NCBI GenBank assembly: GCA_041398825.1
Contig: JAWKTX010000018.1
Span: 1 to 64,000 of the forward strand
DNA from: Planctomycetaceae bacterium
GTDB taxonomy: Bacteria > Planctomycetota > Planctomycetia > Planctomycetales > Planctomycetaceae
Length of the DNA stretch: 64,000 bases
Reading direction: 5' to 3'
Made by a program: the position numbers and the translations under genes. Below the pieces are notes generated by a model that saw only the letters and a program-made list of their open reading frames with translations, made no database searches and had not been told where the DNA came from. Below, piece after piece: positions 9,551 to 18,463 of the stretch. Within the stretch, counting starts at the first letter, position 1. Each line of letters begins with the position of its first letter.

Positions 9551-11173
9551 CTAGCTTTCGCGCAATGAATAGGGGATTTGCCGAAAGACGATGTTCTCTC
9601 GAGCTAGAGTTGATTCGCTGAGTCGCGTTGCTTCGCCGAAGATGACCCTGCTGCCTTTTCCTTCTGGGTGGGGAGGCAACCCAGCCAACACACTGTTGGT
9701 CAACACGTTGCCGCCAGCGGGGCGACGATCACCTAGCACGCCGTTGTAGAGTAAGTAGATCGCACGCCCTTGATGGACGCCCAGCAACGGACAATCTTTC
9801 TTCGGGCGTTTCGGTACCGGTACGCCTGTCTCCAACAAATACACATAGCGAGCTAAGTCGGTGAAGGGAACATCGCCATTGATGTCACCGAACTCATCGA
9901 GCAGCGTGCGACCGAGTTTGCAATAGCGGAATCCGGAGCCAAGGCCTTCAATAGCGATGCCTGAGGTGCTTTCGTAGCCTTCGCAAACTCGTTTTAGTCG
10001 CTGCCTTGTCACCGCGCCCGCAACTTGCGGCAATACCTCAACCAATACGCACCTTCGAGTACCCCCGTCAAGCTTGTTCGCTGCAACGACGGCTTGCCCT
10101 GTCGTACCACTACCAGCGAACGAATCGAGAATTATTGAGTCGTTATCAGCAGCGATTTCTAAAACACGCTGGATTAACTGCGTTGGTTTGGGCGTGATGA
10201 AAACGTCGTCGGAGGATTCGAAATCGCAAATTGCAATCAGCTCCTTCTTGGCTGCTTGAGTATGGCCGACTTCCGTATAAGGCCACAACGTTTGCGGCAC
10301 ACGCCCTTGCTTGACCTCGCTCAAGAATCGCTTCAGTTGCGGTATACTATCTCGATTCTGCCCCCACCAAATTCTCTTATCCGCATCAAGCTCTAGCAGC
10401 TTCGTTTTTGAAATAGACCAATATCGACCCCTTGGTGGACCTTCGATTTTTCGTCCAGCAGGGCATTCAATCGGATAGGTACCCTCGCTGTAAAAATTCC
10501 GTGCAGATAAGTCGCTAGTCTTCCAAACTCCTCGGGGGTCATCATCCGGGTTTCTGTAAGCGGCATCTTGTTCGGCAGTGCGAGCAATTAGATTTGGAAC
10601 AAATAGATTGCTATTCTTTGCATAGACCACTATGTAGTCGTGGTCCTCGGAAAAATGCCGTGCCGAATTCTTAGGCGAGTAGACCTTCTGCCAGATAACT
10701 GTCGTAATGAAGTTCGATTGACCAAATACCTCATCCATCAAACCACGAAGATGCTGAACTTCATTGTCGTCGATTGACACAAATATCGAACCATCGTCAG
10801 TTAGGAATTCTCGTAACAATGCCAATCTTGGATACATCATGCACAGCCACTTGTCATGGCGGCACAAGTCTTCCGCTTCCTTACCGACAACTTGCCCGAG
10901 CCACTTCTTGATTCGCGAATCGTTAACGTTGTCGTTGTAGATCCAGTTCTCGTTGCCTGTGTTGTATGGTGGGTCGATGTAGATACACTTCACTTGTCCT
11001 CGGTACCGAGGTAACAAAGCCTTCAGCGCTTCGAGGTTGTCCCCTTCAACGAGCAGGTTCTCGGCATCTGGGTCTCCAAACGAAAGCTTGGGGTCGCATT
11101 CCAGCAAGCGAGTAGGGATGTGCCGATGATGATCAACGACAGCTTCTTTGCCGATCCAGTTGAGTGTTGGCAT
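9551..11173 (-). CDS. Type III DNA methyltransferase, Mod subunit
   Basis: This 540-residue amino-methyltransferase has the beta-class order of motifs: DPPYNTG (motif IV) at 67-73, followed by a long target-recognition region, then the AdoMet site FAGSGTT (motif I) at 352-358. It would methylate adenine in the recognition sequence, which cannot be read from the protein. Length is in the normal range for Mod. It is the first gene of the restriction operon, and its promoter must lie in the short region shared with the divergent XRE gene. Confidence 0.9.
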   Translation of the reverse strand: MPTLNWIGKEAVVDHHRHIPTRLLECDPKLSFGDPDAENLLVEGDNLEALKALLPRYRGQVKCIYIDPPYNTGNENWIYNDNVNDSRIKKWLGQVVGKEAEDLCRHDKWLCMMYPRLALLREFLTDDGSIFVSIDDNEVQHLRGLMDEVFGQSNFITTVIWQKVYSPKNSARHFSEDHDYIVVYAKNSNLFVPNLIARTAEQDAAYRNPDDDPRGVWKTSDLSARNFYSEGTYPIECPAGRKIEGPPRGRYWSISKTKLLELDADKRIWWGQNRDSIPQLKRFLSEVKQGRVPQTLWPYTEVGHTQAAKKELIAICDFESSDDVFITPKPTQLIQRVLEIAADNDSIILDSFAGSGTTGQAVVAANKLDGGTRRCVLVEVLPQVAGAVTRQRLKRVCEGYESTSGIAIEGLGSGFRYCKLGRTLLDEFGDINGDVPFTDLARYVYLLETGVPVPKRPKKDCPLLGVHQGRAIYLLYNGVLGDRRPAGGNVLTNSVLAGLPPHPEGKGSRVIFGEATRLSESTLARENIVFRQIPYSLRES

Positions 11174-11307
11174 CCATGTTCCCTGTTGGTTTTCAAATCA
11201 AAATCTTGCCCTGCCGGCTACTAGCCAGTGAGAACGATCTCGGGTATGTTGACTAGAGAGTGCAACAATTTACCGCTTTTGGGCACTGCGAACAAGTGGC
11301 GAACAAA
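11174..11307. promoter_or_regulatory. Divergent control region between mod and the XRE gene
   Basis: This 134-base gap separates the minus-strand restriction operon from the plus-strand XRE gene, so promoters for both must be here or just inside the genes. A TTGACT hexamer at 11249-11254 could be a -35 for the XRE gene, but no convincing -10 follows. Short inverted pentamers AGTGC and GCACT (11259-11263 and 11283-11287) might be an operator. Both readings are tentative. Confidence 0.35.
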
Positions 11308-11628
11308 ATGACGCTTGGACAGAAACTGCGAGAGCTTCGAAAAGCAAAGCGGCTCTCGCTGCGTGAACTGGCTTCCCGCGTGGACGTCGGCTTCACGTAC
11401 CTTTCGAAGATCGAGAACCACAAACTCGAAGATGGCCACAGCCCATCGGAAAAGCTGCTCCATCTGCTGGCCATCGAGCTTGGCGGAGATGAAGAGGAGT
11501 TGCTCCTTCTGGCCGAGAAGGTCCCCGAACCCATCCGCCGTCGCGTTATCGCTCGCCCAGACGCTTTCCGACGCCTCGCGGAACTCTCTGATCGAAAGCT
11601 GGATCGGGTTCTTGCCAGCCTGGACTGA
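11308..11628 (+). CDS. XRE-type helix-turn-helix regulator
   Basis: This 106-residue protein has a classic XRE/HTH_3 domain at about residues 1-65 (LGQKLRELRKAKRLSLRELA, then VGFTYLSKIEN). The C-terminal 40 residues are helical and charged. The ATG at 11308 places the domain at the N-terminus as usual for the family; an earlier in-frame ATG at 11260 is possible. It is divergent from the type III operon and lies 24 bases before a P-loop kinase gene. It may be a controller of the restriction genes, or the antitoxin half of a PezA/PezT-like pair; context allows both. Confidence 0.8.
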   Translation: MTLGQKLRELRKAKRLSLRELASRVDVGFTYLSKIENHKLEDGHSPSEKLLHLLAIELGGDEEELLLLAEKVPEPIRRRVIARPDAFRRLAELSDRKLDRVLASLD

Positions 11629-11652
11629 CCAACTTTCGGAACGAGATTCAAA

Positions 11653-12261
11653 ATGCCAAGAGTTGCGTTTCTGACAGGCATCCCCGGAGCCGGGAAAAGT
11701 TGGATTGGAAAAGAGCTCTCATCCCGAAACCTTGCCACTCATATCAATGGTGATGAAGTGAGGCGACGGGCTGTACTCATGCTTTGCCCTGAAGTGGATT
11801 CGCGGTCAATTTGGTGCGAATCATTTTGGGACAAATTGTTTGTTAACACCGACGTACAACCCGCGATCCAGCATGCTATCGACTCGTTCGTTGTCCCAAA
11901 CCTGGATCATTCCCTTCCAATTCTTTTCGACGCATTTCTAACAAGCCATGCTGGGTTTCGTTCAGCGTGCACAACTGCGTTGAATTCAGCAGGTTATCTC
12001 GTGGAAGCGGTGCAGCTTTTTTGGATCGACCCGCCTTTAGCAAAGGTTGTTGAGCAATCGAATTCGAGAATCAAAAATGGCATTCGGCCTGGAGAAAGCC
12101 CGATTGACGAACGAGAAGCAGATCGACGACGGCGAATACTTCAAAATCGATTAATTCCGCCCAACATCGCAATTGGTTCTGAGGCTCCCGAAATCCTCAT
12201 TGAACAAATTACGACATTCTTATTGCCAGAAGGGTCAGCCAGCCTACGTGCGTCACCGTAG
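11653..12261 (+). CDS. Zeta-toxin-like / AAA P-loop kinase
   Basis: This 202-residue protein has a Walker A GIPGAGKS at about 9-16, a following INGDEVRRR segment that resembles the substrate-binding part of zeta/PezT and related small-molecule kinases, and a later ILFDAFLTSHAGF that fits a Walker B region. PezT-type toxins phosphorylate UDP-GlcNAc; other members of this fold phosphorylate nucleotides or antibiotics. Because it follows an XRE gene closely on the same strand, a toxin-antitoxin pair is a reasonable guess. The protein is shorter than typical PezT, so the assignment stays at superfamily level. Confidence 0.6.
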   Translation: MPRVAFLTGIPGAGKSWIGKELSSRNLATHINGDEVRRRAVLMLCPEVDSRSIWCESFWDKLFVNTDVQPAIQHAIDSFVVPNLDHSLPILFDAFLTSHAGFRSACTTALNSAGYLVEAVQLFWIDPPLAKVVEQSNSRIKNGIRPGESPIDEREADRRRRILQNRLIPPNIAIGSEAPEILIEQITTFLLPEGSASLRASP

Positions 12262-12309
12262 TCGCGCAGAATCGGCATTGCCGTAGCGCCAAAAAAAGAA
12301 TTGGGGACG

Positions 12310-12717
12310 TTACTCGCGATTTTTCCACAGCTGTCGTTGGGTTCGCCAGCTAAATACCGTCGCAATGAATTGAAGTGTTTTCAGCTGAATCGGCGTGCAG
12401 TCATCGCATTTCTTTTCGCCGAGAAGGAGTTCTTCCTGGATTTCAGGAGCCAGTAGCCGCAAGTTCATGATCTGCGTAACGCGTGCTCTCGTCACGTGGC
12501 CGAGGCGGGCGAGGTCGGCGTAGTCGATGACGACGCCTTGCCTGATGAGGTCCTCGAAGTGGATCGCGAGTGCCATGTATCGCGAGATGCGAGGGATTCG
12601 TTCGAGTGCTGGCTTCGACTCGTCCGATTGGGATGCCCCTTCGACGATGCGTTTCTTGGCTCCACGGCCGCGTTGCTTGATTGAGAACTGAAAGTCGACG
12701 CTTACTGGCTTGCTCAT
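12310..12717 (-). CDS. Small HTH protein of the recombinase module
   Basis: This 135-residue basic protein has a probable helix-turn-helix in the middle (YADLARLGHVTRARVTQIMN), similar in style to ParB-type HTH segments. Its ATG overlaps the TGA stop of the recombinase in an ATGA arrangement, which indicates translational coupling. It is the last gene of a module of small protein, DUF2924 protein, serine recombinase and this HTH protein. A role in controlling or assisting recombination is inferred from position. A conserved Cys pair (CDDC) is near residues 102-105. Confidence 0.65.
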   Translation of the reverse strand: MSKPVSVDFQFSIKQRGRGAKKRIVEGASQSDESKPALERIPRISRYMALAIHFEDLIRQGVVIDYADLARLGHVTRARVTQIMNLRLLAPEIQEELLLGEKKCDDCTPIQLKTLQFIATVFSWRTQRQLWKNRE

Positions 12718-14288
12718 GATGCTGCCTCCACGAGTTCAGGACGGTTCTCCATGGCGATCGTCTTGATGCCATCGGGATGGAAGGTAATGGTCACGCGACC
12801 GGTCGCTCCGTCGTAATCGATCTGCTTGACGATTAACTGGACGATCCGCGACTGCTCGCGGACTGTGAGTGATTCCCAGATCGGTTCGAAGCTAGTCAAT
12901 GCGTTGATCACATCCTCGCGGGTTAGCGTCTGGGCCTGCAGCGCCGCCAGCTTCGCGCTGACGATCGCATGCCGATGTTCGGCCCGACGAAGGCTTTCGT
13001 GCCAGTCAGCTAATTGCTCGAGAGAGGTTACGTCGGGCGAGCCTGGCTTAATCTTGGGAGCGGCAACGCGGATGGCTTCGTTCCAGTACTCCAGCTCTTT
13101 GACAAGCTCGTCCCGTTCGGCCACAAGTGCCCCCAGTTCGCGGCTCGGATTGGATTTTGGCTTGTTCCACCACCTCGTCCACGAGCGCGCGTCGTGGCCA
13201 ACGTGGCGTATCTTGTCCACGACAAACTTCTCGATCTCGGCGGCCGGCACTGACTTCGACTTGCAGCTCTTCCAGCCACGCTTCTGGGCCTTCATGCAGA
13301 CATAGTAACGGTAGCGTTTTTGATCCGTTCTTGGTCGTGTGCGTCGGCGTCATCGAACAGTCGCAGCAAGCGCAGCGAAGGATACCTTTGAGCATCGCCC
13401 CGAATTTGTTTCTCGCCTCAACGCCGCCAGTTCGGCCGTTGCGCCTCAGAAGCGATTGAACCTTCTGCCAAACCTCCGGTGAAATGATCGCATCATGCTC
13501 TCCTTCGTTCACTTCGTCTTTGTAGCCAAGCTTGCCGATGTAGGTCACATTGGTCAGGAGCCGGAACAGCGTCGCTTTGGTGAACGGCGAGCCGCCCCGG
13601 AGCGTTCCCTTTTTGTTTTCCATGACTTGTTGTTCCAGCCACGGCTATCGAGTTCGGCAATCGTCGCCATGATCGACTCGCATTCCAAGTACAGATCGTA
13701 GATCGCCCTGACTCTGTTAGCCTCGACCTCATTGATTCGAAGCTTGCCACCTTGCGGCTCGATGTCGTAGCCAAGCAGCGGCATGCCACCAGACCATTTG
13801 CCTTTGCGCGCGCCGCAGCGATCTTGTCACGCGTTCTCTCCGAGATCAGCTCGCGTTCGAACTGGGCAAACGACAGCAGCACGTTGAGCATCAGCCGCCC
13901 CATCGAGTTGGTCGTATTGAATTGCTGCGTTACGCTGACGAAGGCAACCTGATTGCGTTCGAAGACCTCGAGCATGCGAGCGAAGTCCATCAGCGAGCGG
14001 CTCAGTCGATCGACCTTGTAGACGACCACGCAATTCACCTTGCCGGCTTCGATGTCCGCCAGCAATTGCTTGAGCGCCCGGACGATCCATATTGCCACCG
14101 GTGAATCCACCATCGTCGTAGCGATCGGGCACGCAATGCCAGCCTTCTTGCGTTTGGCTTTTGATGTACGCCTCGGCGCATTCACGTTGGGCGTCGAGCG
14201 AGTTGAATTCCTTGTCGAGACCCTCGTCTGTTGACTTGCGGGTGTAGATCGCACAGTTCAATTGGCGATTAATGTTGGCCTTGTTCAT
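12714..14288 (-). pseudogene. Large serine recombinase with four frameshifts
   Basis: The 1575 bases match a serine recombinase of about 525 residues, read in pieces from several frames. The N-terminal resolvase domain (CAIYTRKSTDEG, SLDAQRE, then VYKVDRLSRS and FAQFERELISERTRDK) is followed by the recombinase domain (PLLGYDI, then RLLTNVTYIGKLGYKDE), a Cys-rich zinc region (CACCDC) and a coiled-coil C-terminus. Frame changes fall near 14073-14082 (extra base in a C/G run), 13808-13816 (missing base in a GC repeat), 13610-13614 (missing base in an A/T run) and 13317-13321 (extra base in an A/T run). As read it cannot make an active enzyme. Confidence 0.85.
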
Positions 14289-14291
14289 TAA

Positions 14292-14786
14292 TCACCGCCT
14301 TTTTTGTTGAGCTTGAAGAAGTGGTATCCGTTGCAGTGCTGGCCCGTAATCTTCTTGGCCACAGCGCTGCAGCGTCTTGTAGATCGCCCCCTCATATTCG
14401 AAGCCGTTCTCCAGAACGAGCACCACGAACTTCTCGCCTTTGTAGACTCGCTCGATCTCTGATCTCGGCGGCGGGAGACGATTGTCTTCTTCCGGTTGGA
14501 CGAATCCCGTCATGGTGTCGCCGGCTGGCTTCGGGGCTGGCTTGATGGCTTTGGGCGCGGTCGTACGGATGTCGGTGCCGCGAGCGAGTTCTGCGGCGCG
14601 ACGCCTGGCCCGCTGTGAGATGTCGCCTTCGATATTGGCCTGCATCTTCCAAGCGATACGTTTGATGAGCCATTGTTTGTTGCGCGTGTTGGTTGGCTCG
14701 CCCCACGTCTCTTCGAATTTCTCTCGCAGCTGCCCAACCGTCATGCGTTGGAGCAGAGCGACCTCTTTGTCGATGTCGATTTGCAT
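14292..14786 (-). CDS. DUF2924 protein with a frameshifted C-terminus
   Basis: This is a DUF2924-type protein, commonly found beside serine recombinases in planctomycetes and alphaproteobacteria. The ATG at 14786 (MQIDIDKEV) follows a GGAG. The N-terminal region (LREKFEETWGEP, then KQWLIKRIAWKMQ) and the motif VLENGFEYEGAIYKTL match the family. After TL the frame used here runs into unrelated residues and stops at 14292. The neighbouring frame gives SAVAKKITGQHCNGYHFF and stops at 14288-14290, overlapping the recombinase start as TAATG. One extra base near 14366-14371 explains this. The original gene was probably 14288-14786. Confidence 0.75.
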   Translation of the reverse strand: MQIDIDKEVALLQRMTVGQLREKFEETWGEPTNTRNKQWLIKRIAWKMQANIEGDISQRARRRAAELARGTDIRTTAPKAIKPAPKPAGDTMTGFVQPEEDNRLPPPRSEIERVYKGEKFVVLVLENGFEYEGAIYKTLQRCGQEDYGPALQRIPLLQAQQKRR

Positions 14787-14809
14787 TGATTTCTCCCGCG
14801 AATACGGAC

Positions 14810-15022
14810 TCACTGGTCGTTAACCACGTTGGTCACAGAGAGCACGCTTTCCGAAGAAACCTCAAGGCAAGCTGCTGGCAATTCCGCTGGATCGTCGGCG
14901 AATTCTGAATCGGGAATCGCCACACGCGATTTCATCCGAACGATGCCGGCGGCCAGAATTGCAGCGATTTCCGATCGCCGTGCCGGCGCGGACAGTGAAG
15001 AAGGGGGAACCGTCGAGAGCAA
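14810..15022 (-). CDS. Small protein at the head of the recombinase module
   Basis: This 70-residue protein contains RRSEIAAILAAGIVRMKSR and ends CLEVSSESVLSVTNVVN. It resembles the short proteins found upstream of DUF2924 and recombinase genes in planctomycetes, as far as I recall. It lies just upstream of the DUF2924 gene on the same strand. No function is known to me. The frame looks undamaged, unlike the two genes after it. Confidence 0.5.
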   Translation of the reverse strand: MLSTVPPSSLSAPARRSEIAAILAAGIVRMKSRVAIPDSEFADDPAELPAACLEVSSESVLSVTNVVNDQ

Positions 15023-15219
15023 CTCGCACCTCCATGCTCAACGCCGCTATAATTGGCGGCTCAAAGACAGACATTTCGCAGCAACAACAGCCGCGTCTAT
15101 CTGTAGGAATACCCGGTGCGGGTTCGAAATGACGGATTAGGGTGCGAAAGAAAACTTAGCAAGTGCAGAAGTCTTTACGGCACAATTGGAACGGGTAACG
15201 AACGGGGCTAGGTCCACTT

Positions 15220-16272
15220 ATGCCAAATCGACGGGATGACTTCAGCAAGGATACGAAAGATACGCTTGCAGCTCGGGTATGCATGCGGTGTTCACGTTGC
15301 AATTCGCCAACCGCTGGCCCCACGACTGAAGCCGACGGCAGAGTGATGATTGGAGTTGCGGCACACATTTGTGCTGCGTCGTCTGGCGGACCACGCTTCG
15401 ATACTAGCCAGACTAAAGAGCAGCGCAGATCGATCGAGAATGGCATTTGGCTGTGCGCAGGATGTGCAAAACTGATTGACGATGACGAAGTTCGATTTCC
15501 TGTCCAAGAGCTGTTGCGGCTAAAGAGAGAAGCAGAAGGACGAGCGAAGGATGAACTCGCGTTGCCACCCGACCGAACTGCAAAGCTAAATTGGCAGTCT
15601 TTGCAGCTAAGTAAAATTGCGACCTACGAAGCCCCTATTCGACTTCCGACTCAAAGCGACAACAAAGGAATTGACAAGAATGTACTTGAGAAGTTTAGCG
15701 ATCAGTTTAACCAGGTTATTTCATACGCATTTGGCCACGCCTGTGTAACGACACCGTACGATGATTTCGTTTACGTACTCTCAGTTGAGAAGGACAGTCG
15801 AGATTGCGAACCAGGATATGTTCCATTTGTTTTGTCATTGCATTGTCATGTGACGGCATTCATCTGGGCCTTCGAGCAACTTGCGAAGGTCTTTTTTGAA
15901 GGAACGGCTAGTAGTGTACCGCATCAGCTACGCTCGCTGCCTGGTGATCAAGCATTGGATATTCATCCACAGTTTGAGCGTTTCGTCCCTCATCGAATAC
16001 ACCGAACAGGCGCGACTAGGATTTCGATTCAGCATCTTGCTGAGCGGCCAATCCCATTGGATAACGGTGCTAACACGAGTGTTCTACTGCGTATCTTGGC
16101 AGTTGCTTTAAACTCAACCCTCTTGGTTTGGGACAACGCGGACTCAAGCCCCGATTGGGAGAAGGTCGTAGGTATGCTCGCGAAGATCTCAGACGCCAAT
16201 CGCTTCAAATGGGATGACTTCGAAATCGATCGAAACGATCCTGAAAAGTGGAAATACGTGGGCGATCGATGA
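15220..16272 (+). CDS. HNH-type nuclease-domain protein with unknown C-terminal half
   Basis: The 350-residue protein begins with a zinc-binding HNH-like domain (about residues 20-105): cysteines in CMRCSRC, the first catalytic-type His in IGVAAHICAAS, a GGPR turn, then ENGIWLCAGCAKLIDDD. This form is common at the N-terminus of defence-associated proteins. Residues 130-350 match nothing I recognise and would sense or target something. It is transcribed toward the four-gene kinase-helicase operon, with its stop 11 bases from the end of that operon. Low GC compared with the recombinase module suggests separate acquisition. Confidence 0.7.
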   Translation: MPNRRDDFSKDTKDTLAARVCMRCSRCNSPTAGPTTEADGRVMIGVAAHICAASSGGPRFDTSQTKEQRRSIENGIWLCAGCAKLIDDDEVRFPVQELLRLKREAEGRAKDELALPPDRTAKLNWQSLQLSKIATYEAPIRLPTQSDNKGIDKNVLEKFSDQFNQVISYAFGHACVTTPYDDFVYVLSVEKDSRDCEPGYVPFVLSLHCHVTAFIWAFEQLAKVFFEGTASSVPHQLRSLPGDQALDIHPQFERFVPHRIHRTGATRISIQHLAERPIPLDNGANTSVLLRILAVALNSTLLVWDNADSSPDWEKVVGMLAKISDANRFKWDDFEIDRNDPEKWKYVGDR

Positions 16273-16283
16273 TGGACAATTAT

Positions 16284-17177
16284 TCAACCGTTCGTGTTAT
16301 CGCAGAAACCCGGCAGGAGCCATGCGAGACAAATTGCAGCGTTGTGAACTGCGACAAAGTTCTGAGAGTATTTGCGATCACCAACCTCTTCGTTAAATAA
16401 CCCGACTCGATTGGCAATCCCCGCAATGAACAAGAATGGATTGTCGAGGCTAAGCCTTACAAGCCCGAGTGTCGTATCCATCGACAATGTCGATGAGTCT
16501 CTCGCCACAACCGCGAATCGCGCCAGTGAAGCTGTATCCCATTTCTTGTATTCTTTGTTATTCGAAACATTCACTACTCCAACGGAAACGTTTGTTGGAC
16601 TCGCGAAAATCTTCGGAACTACCGCCGCACCGTTTCTCGCACTCAAAAACCTTTGCTCCGCATCGATGATGCGATCTTGATCTATTTTACGCATCAAAAT
16701 CTCACCAGACAACGAACTGATAATGCTATTCATCTTATCGAAAATAGAAGCTGTGGGAGAATCTTTGTCATCCTCCTTTGCGTCCGTGACAAAGACGTTG
16801 CAGCCAACGACAACATTTCCCGCAAAGTCCGCATTAGGACTCGCTGCCGTACCAAACGCAATTACTAAACTGCGGGGATCTATGTGTCGCACTTTCAGAA
16901 GTTGAATTGCAGAAAGCTTTTCAGCGGTAGACGAAGTATCCCTACCTTCAGAAATCAAATCCTCGATACACCACACATCGATTTGGGTACTGTAGAACTG
17001 AAGCTGCAACCTTGGCTTCTCCTTAATGGCAGCATGTGGTGGCGTATAATCCAAAACGTTAAAAACAACGGGACTAGCGGAGAATTCAGGCTTGATGCTC
17101 CTGCAGTGTTGCAAGACAGCCATCAAAGGCGTAACCTCCCACCACTTGTTCGCAATGACTACTACTGTCACCTTCAA
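16284..17177 (-). CDS. Nucleoside-phosphorylase-like protein (operon gene 4)
   Basis: The 297-residue protein fits a phosphorylase/nucleosidase fold. It has an N-terminal strand VTVVVIANKWWEVTPL, a glycine-containing LVIAFGTAASPN, VVVGCNVFVTDA, and a C-terminal block FLFIAGIANRVG followed by SQNFVAVHNAAI, equivalent to the RGISD and NAA blocks of the family. The usual DMEG acid motif is not clear. Such domains act in defence proteins, possibly on nucleotides. The start is TTG, overlapping the TGA of the upstream gene (TTGA), so it is coupled to operon gene 3. The fold call is by motif reading only. Confidence 0.6.
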   Translation of the reverse strand: MKVTVVVIANKWWEVTPLMAVLQHCRSIKPEFSASPVVFNVLDYTPPHAAIKEKPRLQLQFYSTQIDVWCIEDLISEGRDTSSTAEKLSAIQLLKVRHIDPRSLVIAFGTAASPNADFAGNVVVGCNVFVTDAKEDDKDSPTASIFDKMNSIISSLSGEILMRKIDQDRIIDAEQRFLSARNGAAVVPKIFASPTNVSVGVVNVSNNKEYKKWDTASLARFAVVARDSSTLSMDTTLGLVRLSLDNPFLFIAGIANRVGLFNEEVGDRKYSQNFVAVHNAAICLAWLLPGFCDNTNG

Positions 17178-18463
17178 TTTTTCTTCTTTCGACTTGTCTT
17201 TGGCGTTCGAGGGTTGATGTAATTGGTAGAGGAGGTCTTGGGAGTCGCTGACTTTCTCTCGAAGACTTCACGGAGTTGAGTGAGCAATTGTTCGAAGAGA
17301 CGCTTATCATCAAGGGTCGCCAATTGCAAGCCGCTAGTCTCTGTGGCCGGAGCACGCAATCGGAAAGATGAGCAAATTCCAGGTTCAATTTCAACATTAA
17401 CAAAGCGAGCGCCTATCCCCACCCACTCAGGAATTTGGGAATCTGGCTTCATAATGACTTCTAGTTCATCAAGAGTAATGTCCGGCTTTAGCCAAAGCTG
17501 AGACCGCAGGTCCCCCTCCAACTGAAATAGAAGTCGCTCAATCACCTTGGAGGCGGGCTCATTGGCAAGCATGCCGCTAAGAAAGGCGTACCAAAGCAGA
17601 ATGCGAGGCTCCGAGTTGGTCATGTCACCGAGGACATCGAAGTGCGTAAGAGGTGCTGATGACATTTTAGAAGCTACGGTGGCAGCCCAAAAGCAATCAA
17701 CCGCGTTATCGAATCTTGTTGTGCGGATAAACCCTTCGAGCTCGACAACGAAATCCTCACGACGACCTCTTGGATTTAGTACATCACCAAATGCTCTGTC
17801 ATCAAACAATTTGCCCTGAGTACCCTCAGAAATAGCGGCCGCAATCGCTTCAACTGATATGGCCTTCTCAAAAGAAACTGATTCTGCCATCAAAAAAAAT
17901 GGCGACCAGATGTTCTTCAGCGTAGTTGAGTTCATTCGACGCGGGTTTAACTGAAGAAGATGCTGAGTTCTTGACCACCTCGCAAGTAGGTTGCTGAGAC
18001 AATGCTCTCCCAGAAGGAGCGCGTTGGTTGCAGCGTAGCCAAACGTGCTCCTTAGAGATAACAGGCTAGGCGAGGCTTGTCCTTTAGCCATGCGCCATTC
18101 GTAAAACAGTTCACCGACCGTAAGGCAAAATAGACCTCGCAAGAGACGTTGTGGAATCGCTGTCTGCCGAGTTCTTTCCAATCTGTCGATTTGGTCTCGC
18201 GAGAGGATGCGAATATTCGATGAAAGTGGTGACCACTGAGGCAAATAAGTACTCGACCAGGCAAAAAACTCTTGGATGTTGGGAGTTTCAATTATCAATA
18301 CATCAGGGAACGATTGCGAGTTATCCACATCATGATAAATGGCGACTACTTCCTCTTGTGGTATCTCTTTGATTGAATCGATGACGCGCCCGTGAGCGGC
18401 CGGAGTGAGTTGCCGTGAAAACAGCTTCAGCAATATGTTACGCTCGCCACTTACTATGATCAT
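17174..18463 (-). CDS. Unrecognised protein (operon gene 3)
   Basis: This 429-residue protein has no domain I recognise. It is soluble and mostly helical, with an acidic middle and a C-terminal tail rich in Ser, Thr, Pro and Lys ending KKKN. Its ATG overlaps the TAA of the helicase gene (TAATG), and its stop overlaps the start of the phosphorylase-like gene, so it is translated as part of a single four-gene unit. Because the flanking genes supply signalling, motor and possible effector parts, this protein could be a sensor or scaffold; this is inference only. Confidence 0.6.
   Translation of the reverse strand: MIIVSGERNILLKLFSRQLTPAAHGRVIDSIKEIPQEEVVAIYHDVDNSQSFPDVLIIETPNIQEFFAWSSTYLPQWSPLSSNIRILSRDQIDRLERTRQTAIPQRLLRGLFCLTVGELFYEWRMAKGQASPSLLSLRSTFGYAATNALLLGEHCLSNLLARWSRTQHLLQLNPRRMNSTTLKNIWSPFFLMAESVSFEKAISVEAIAAAISEGTQGKLFDDRAFGDVLNPRGRREDFVVELEGFIRTTRFDNAVDCFWAATVASKMSSAPLTHFDVLGDMTNSEPRILLWYAFLSGMLANEPASKVIERLLFQLEGDLRSQLWLKPDITLDELEVIMKPDSQIPEWVGIGARFVNVEIEPGICSSFRLRAPATETSGLQLATLDDKRLFEQLLTQLREVFERKSATPKTSSTNYINPRTPKTSRKKKN

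Noticed and set aside
12714..14288. Programmed frameshifting of the recombinase
   Set aside because: Four breaks in different directions at run-type sites and no slippery heptamer with a following structure.
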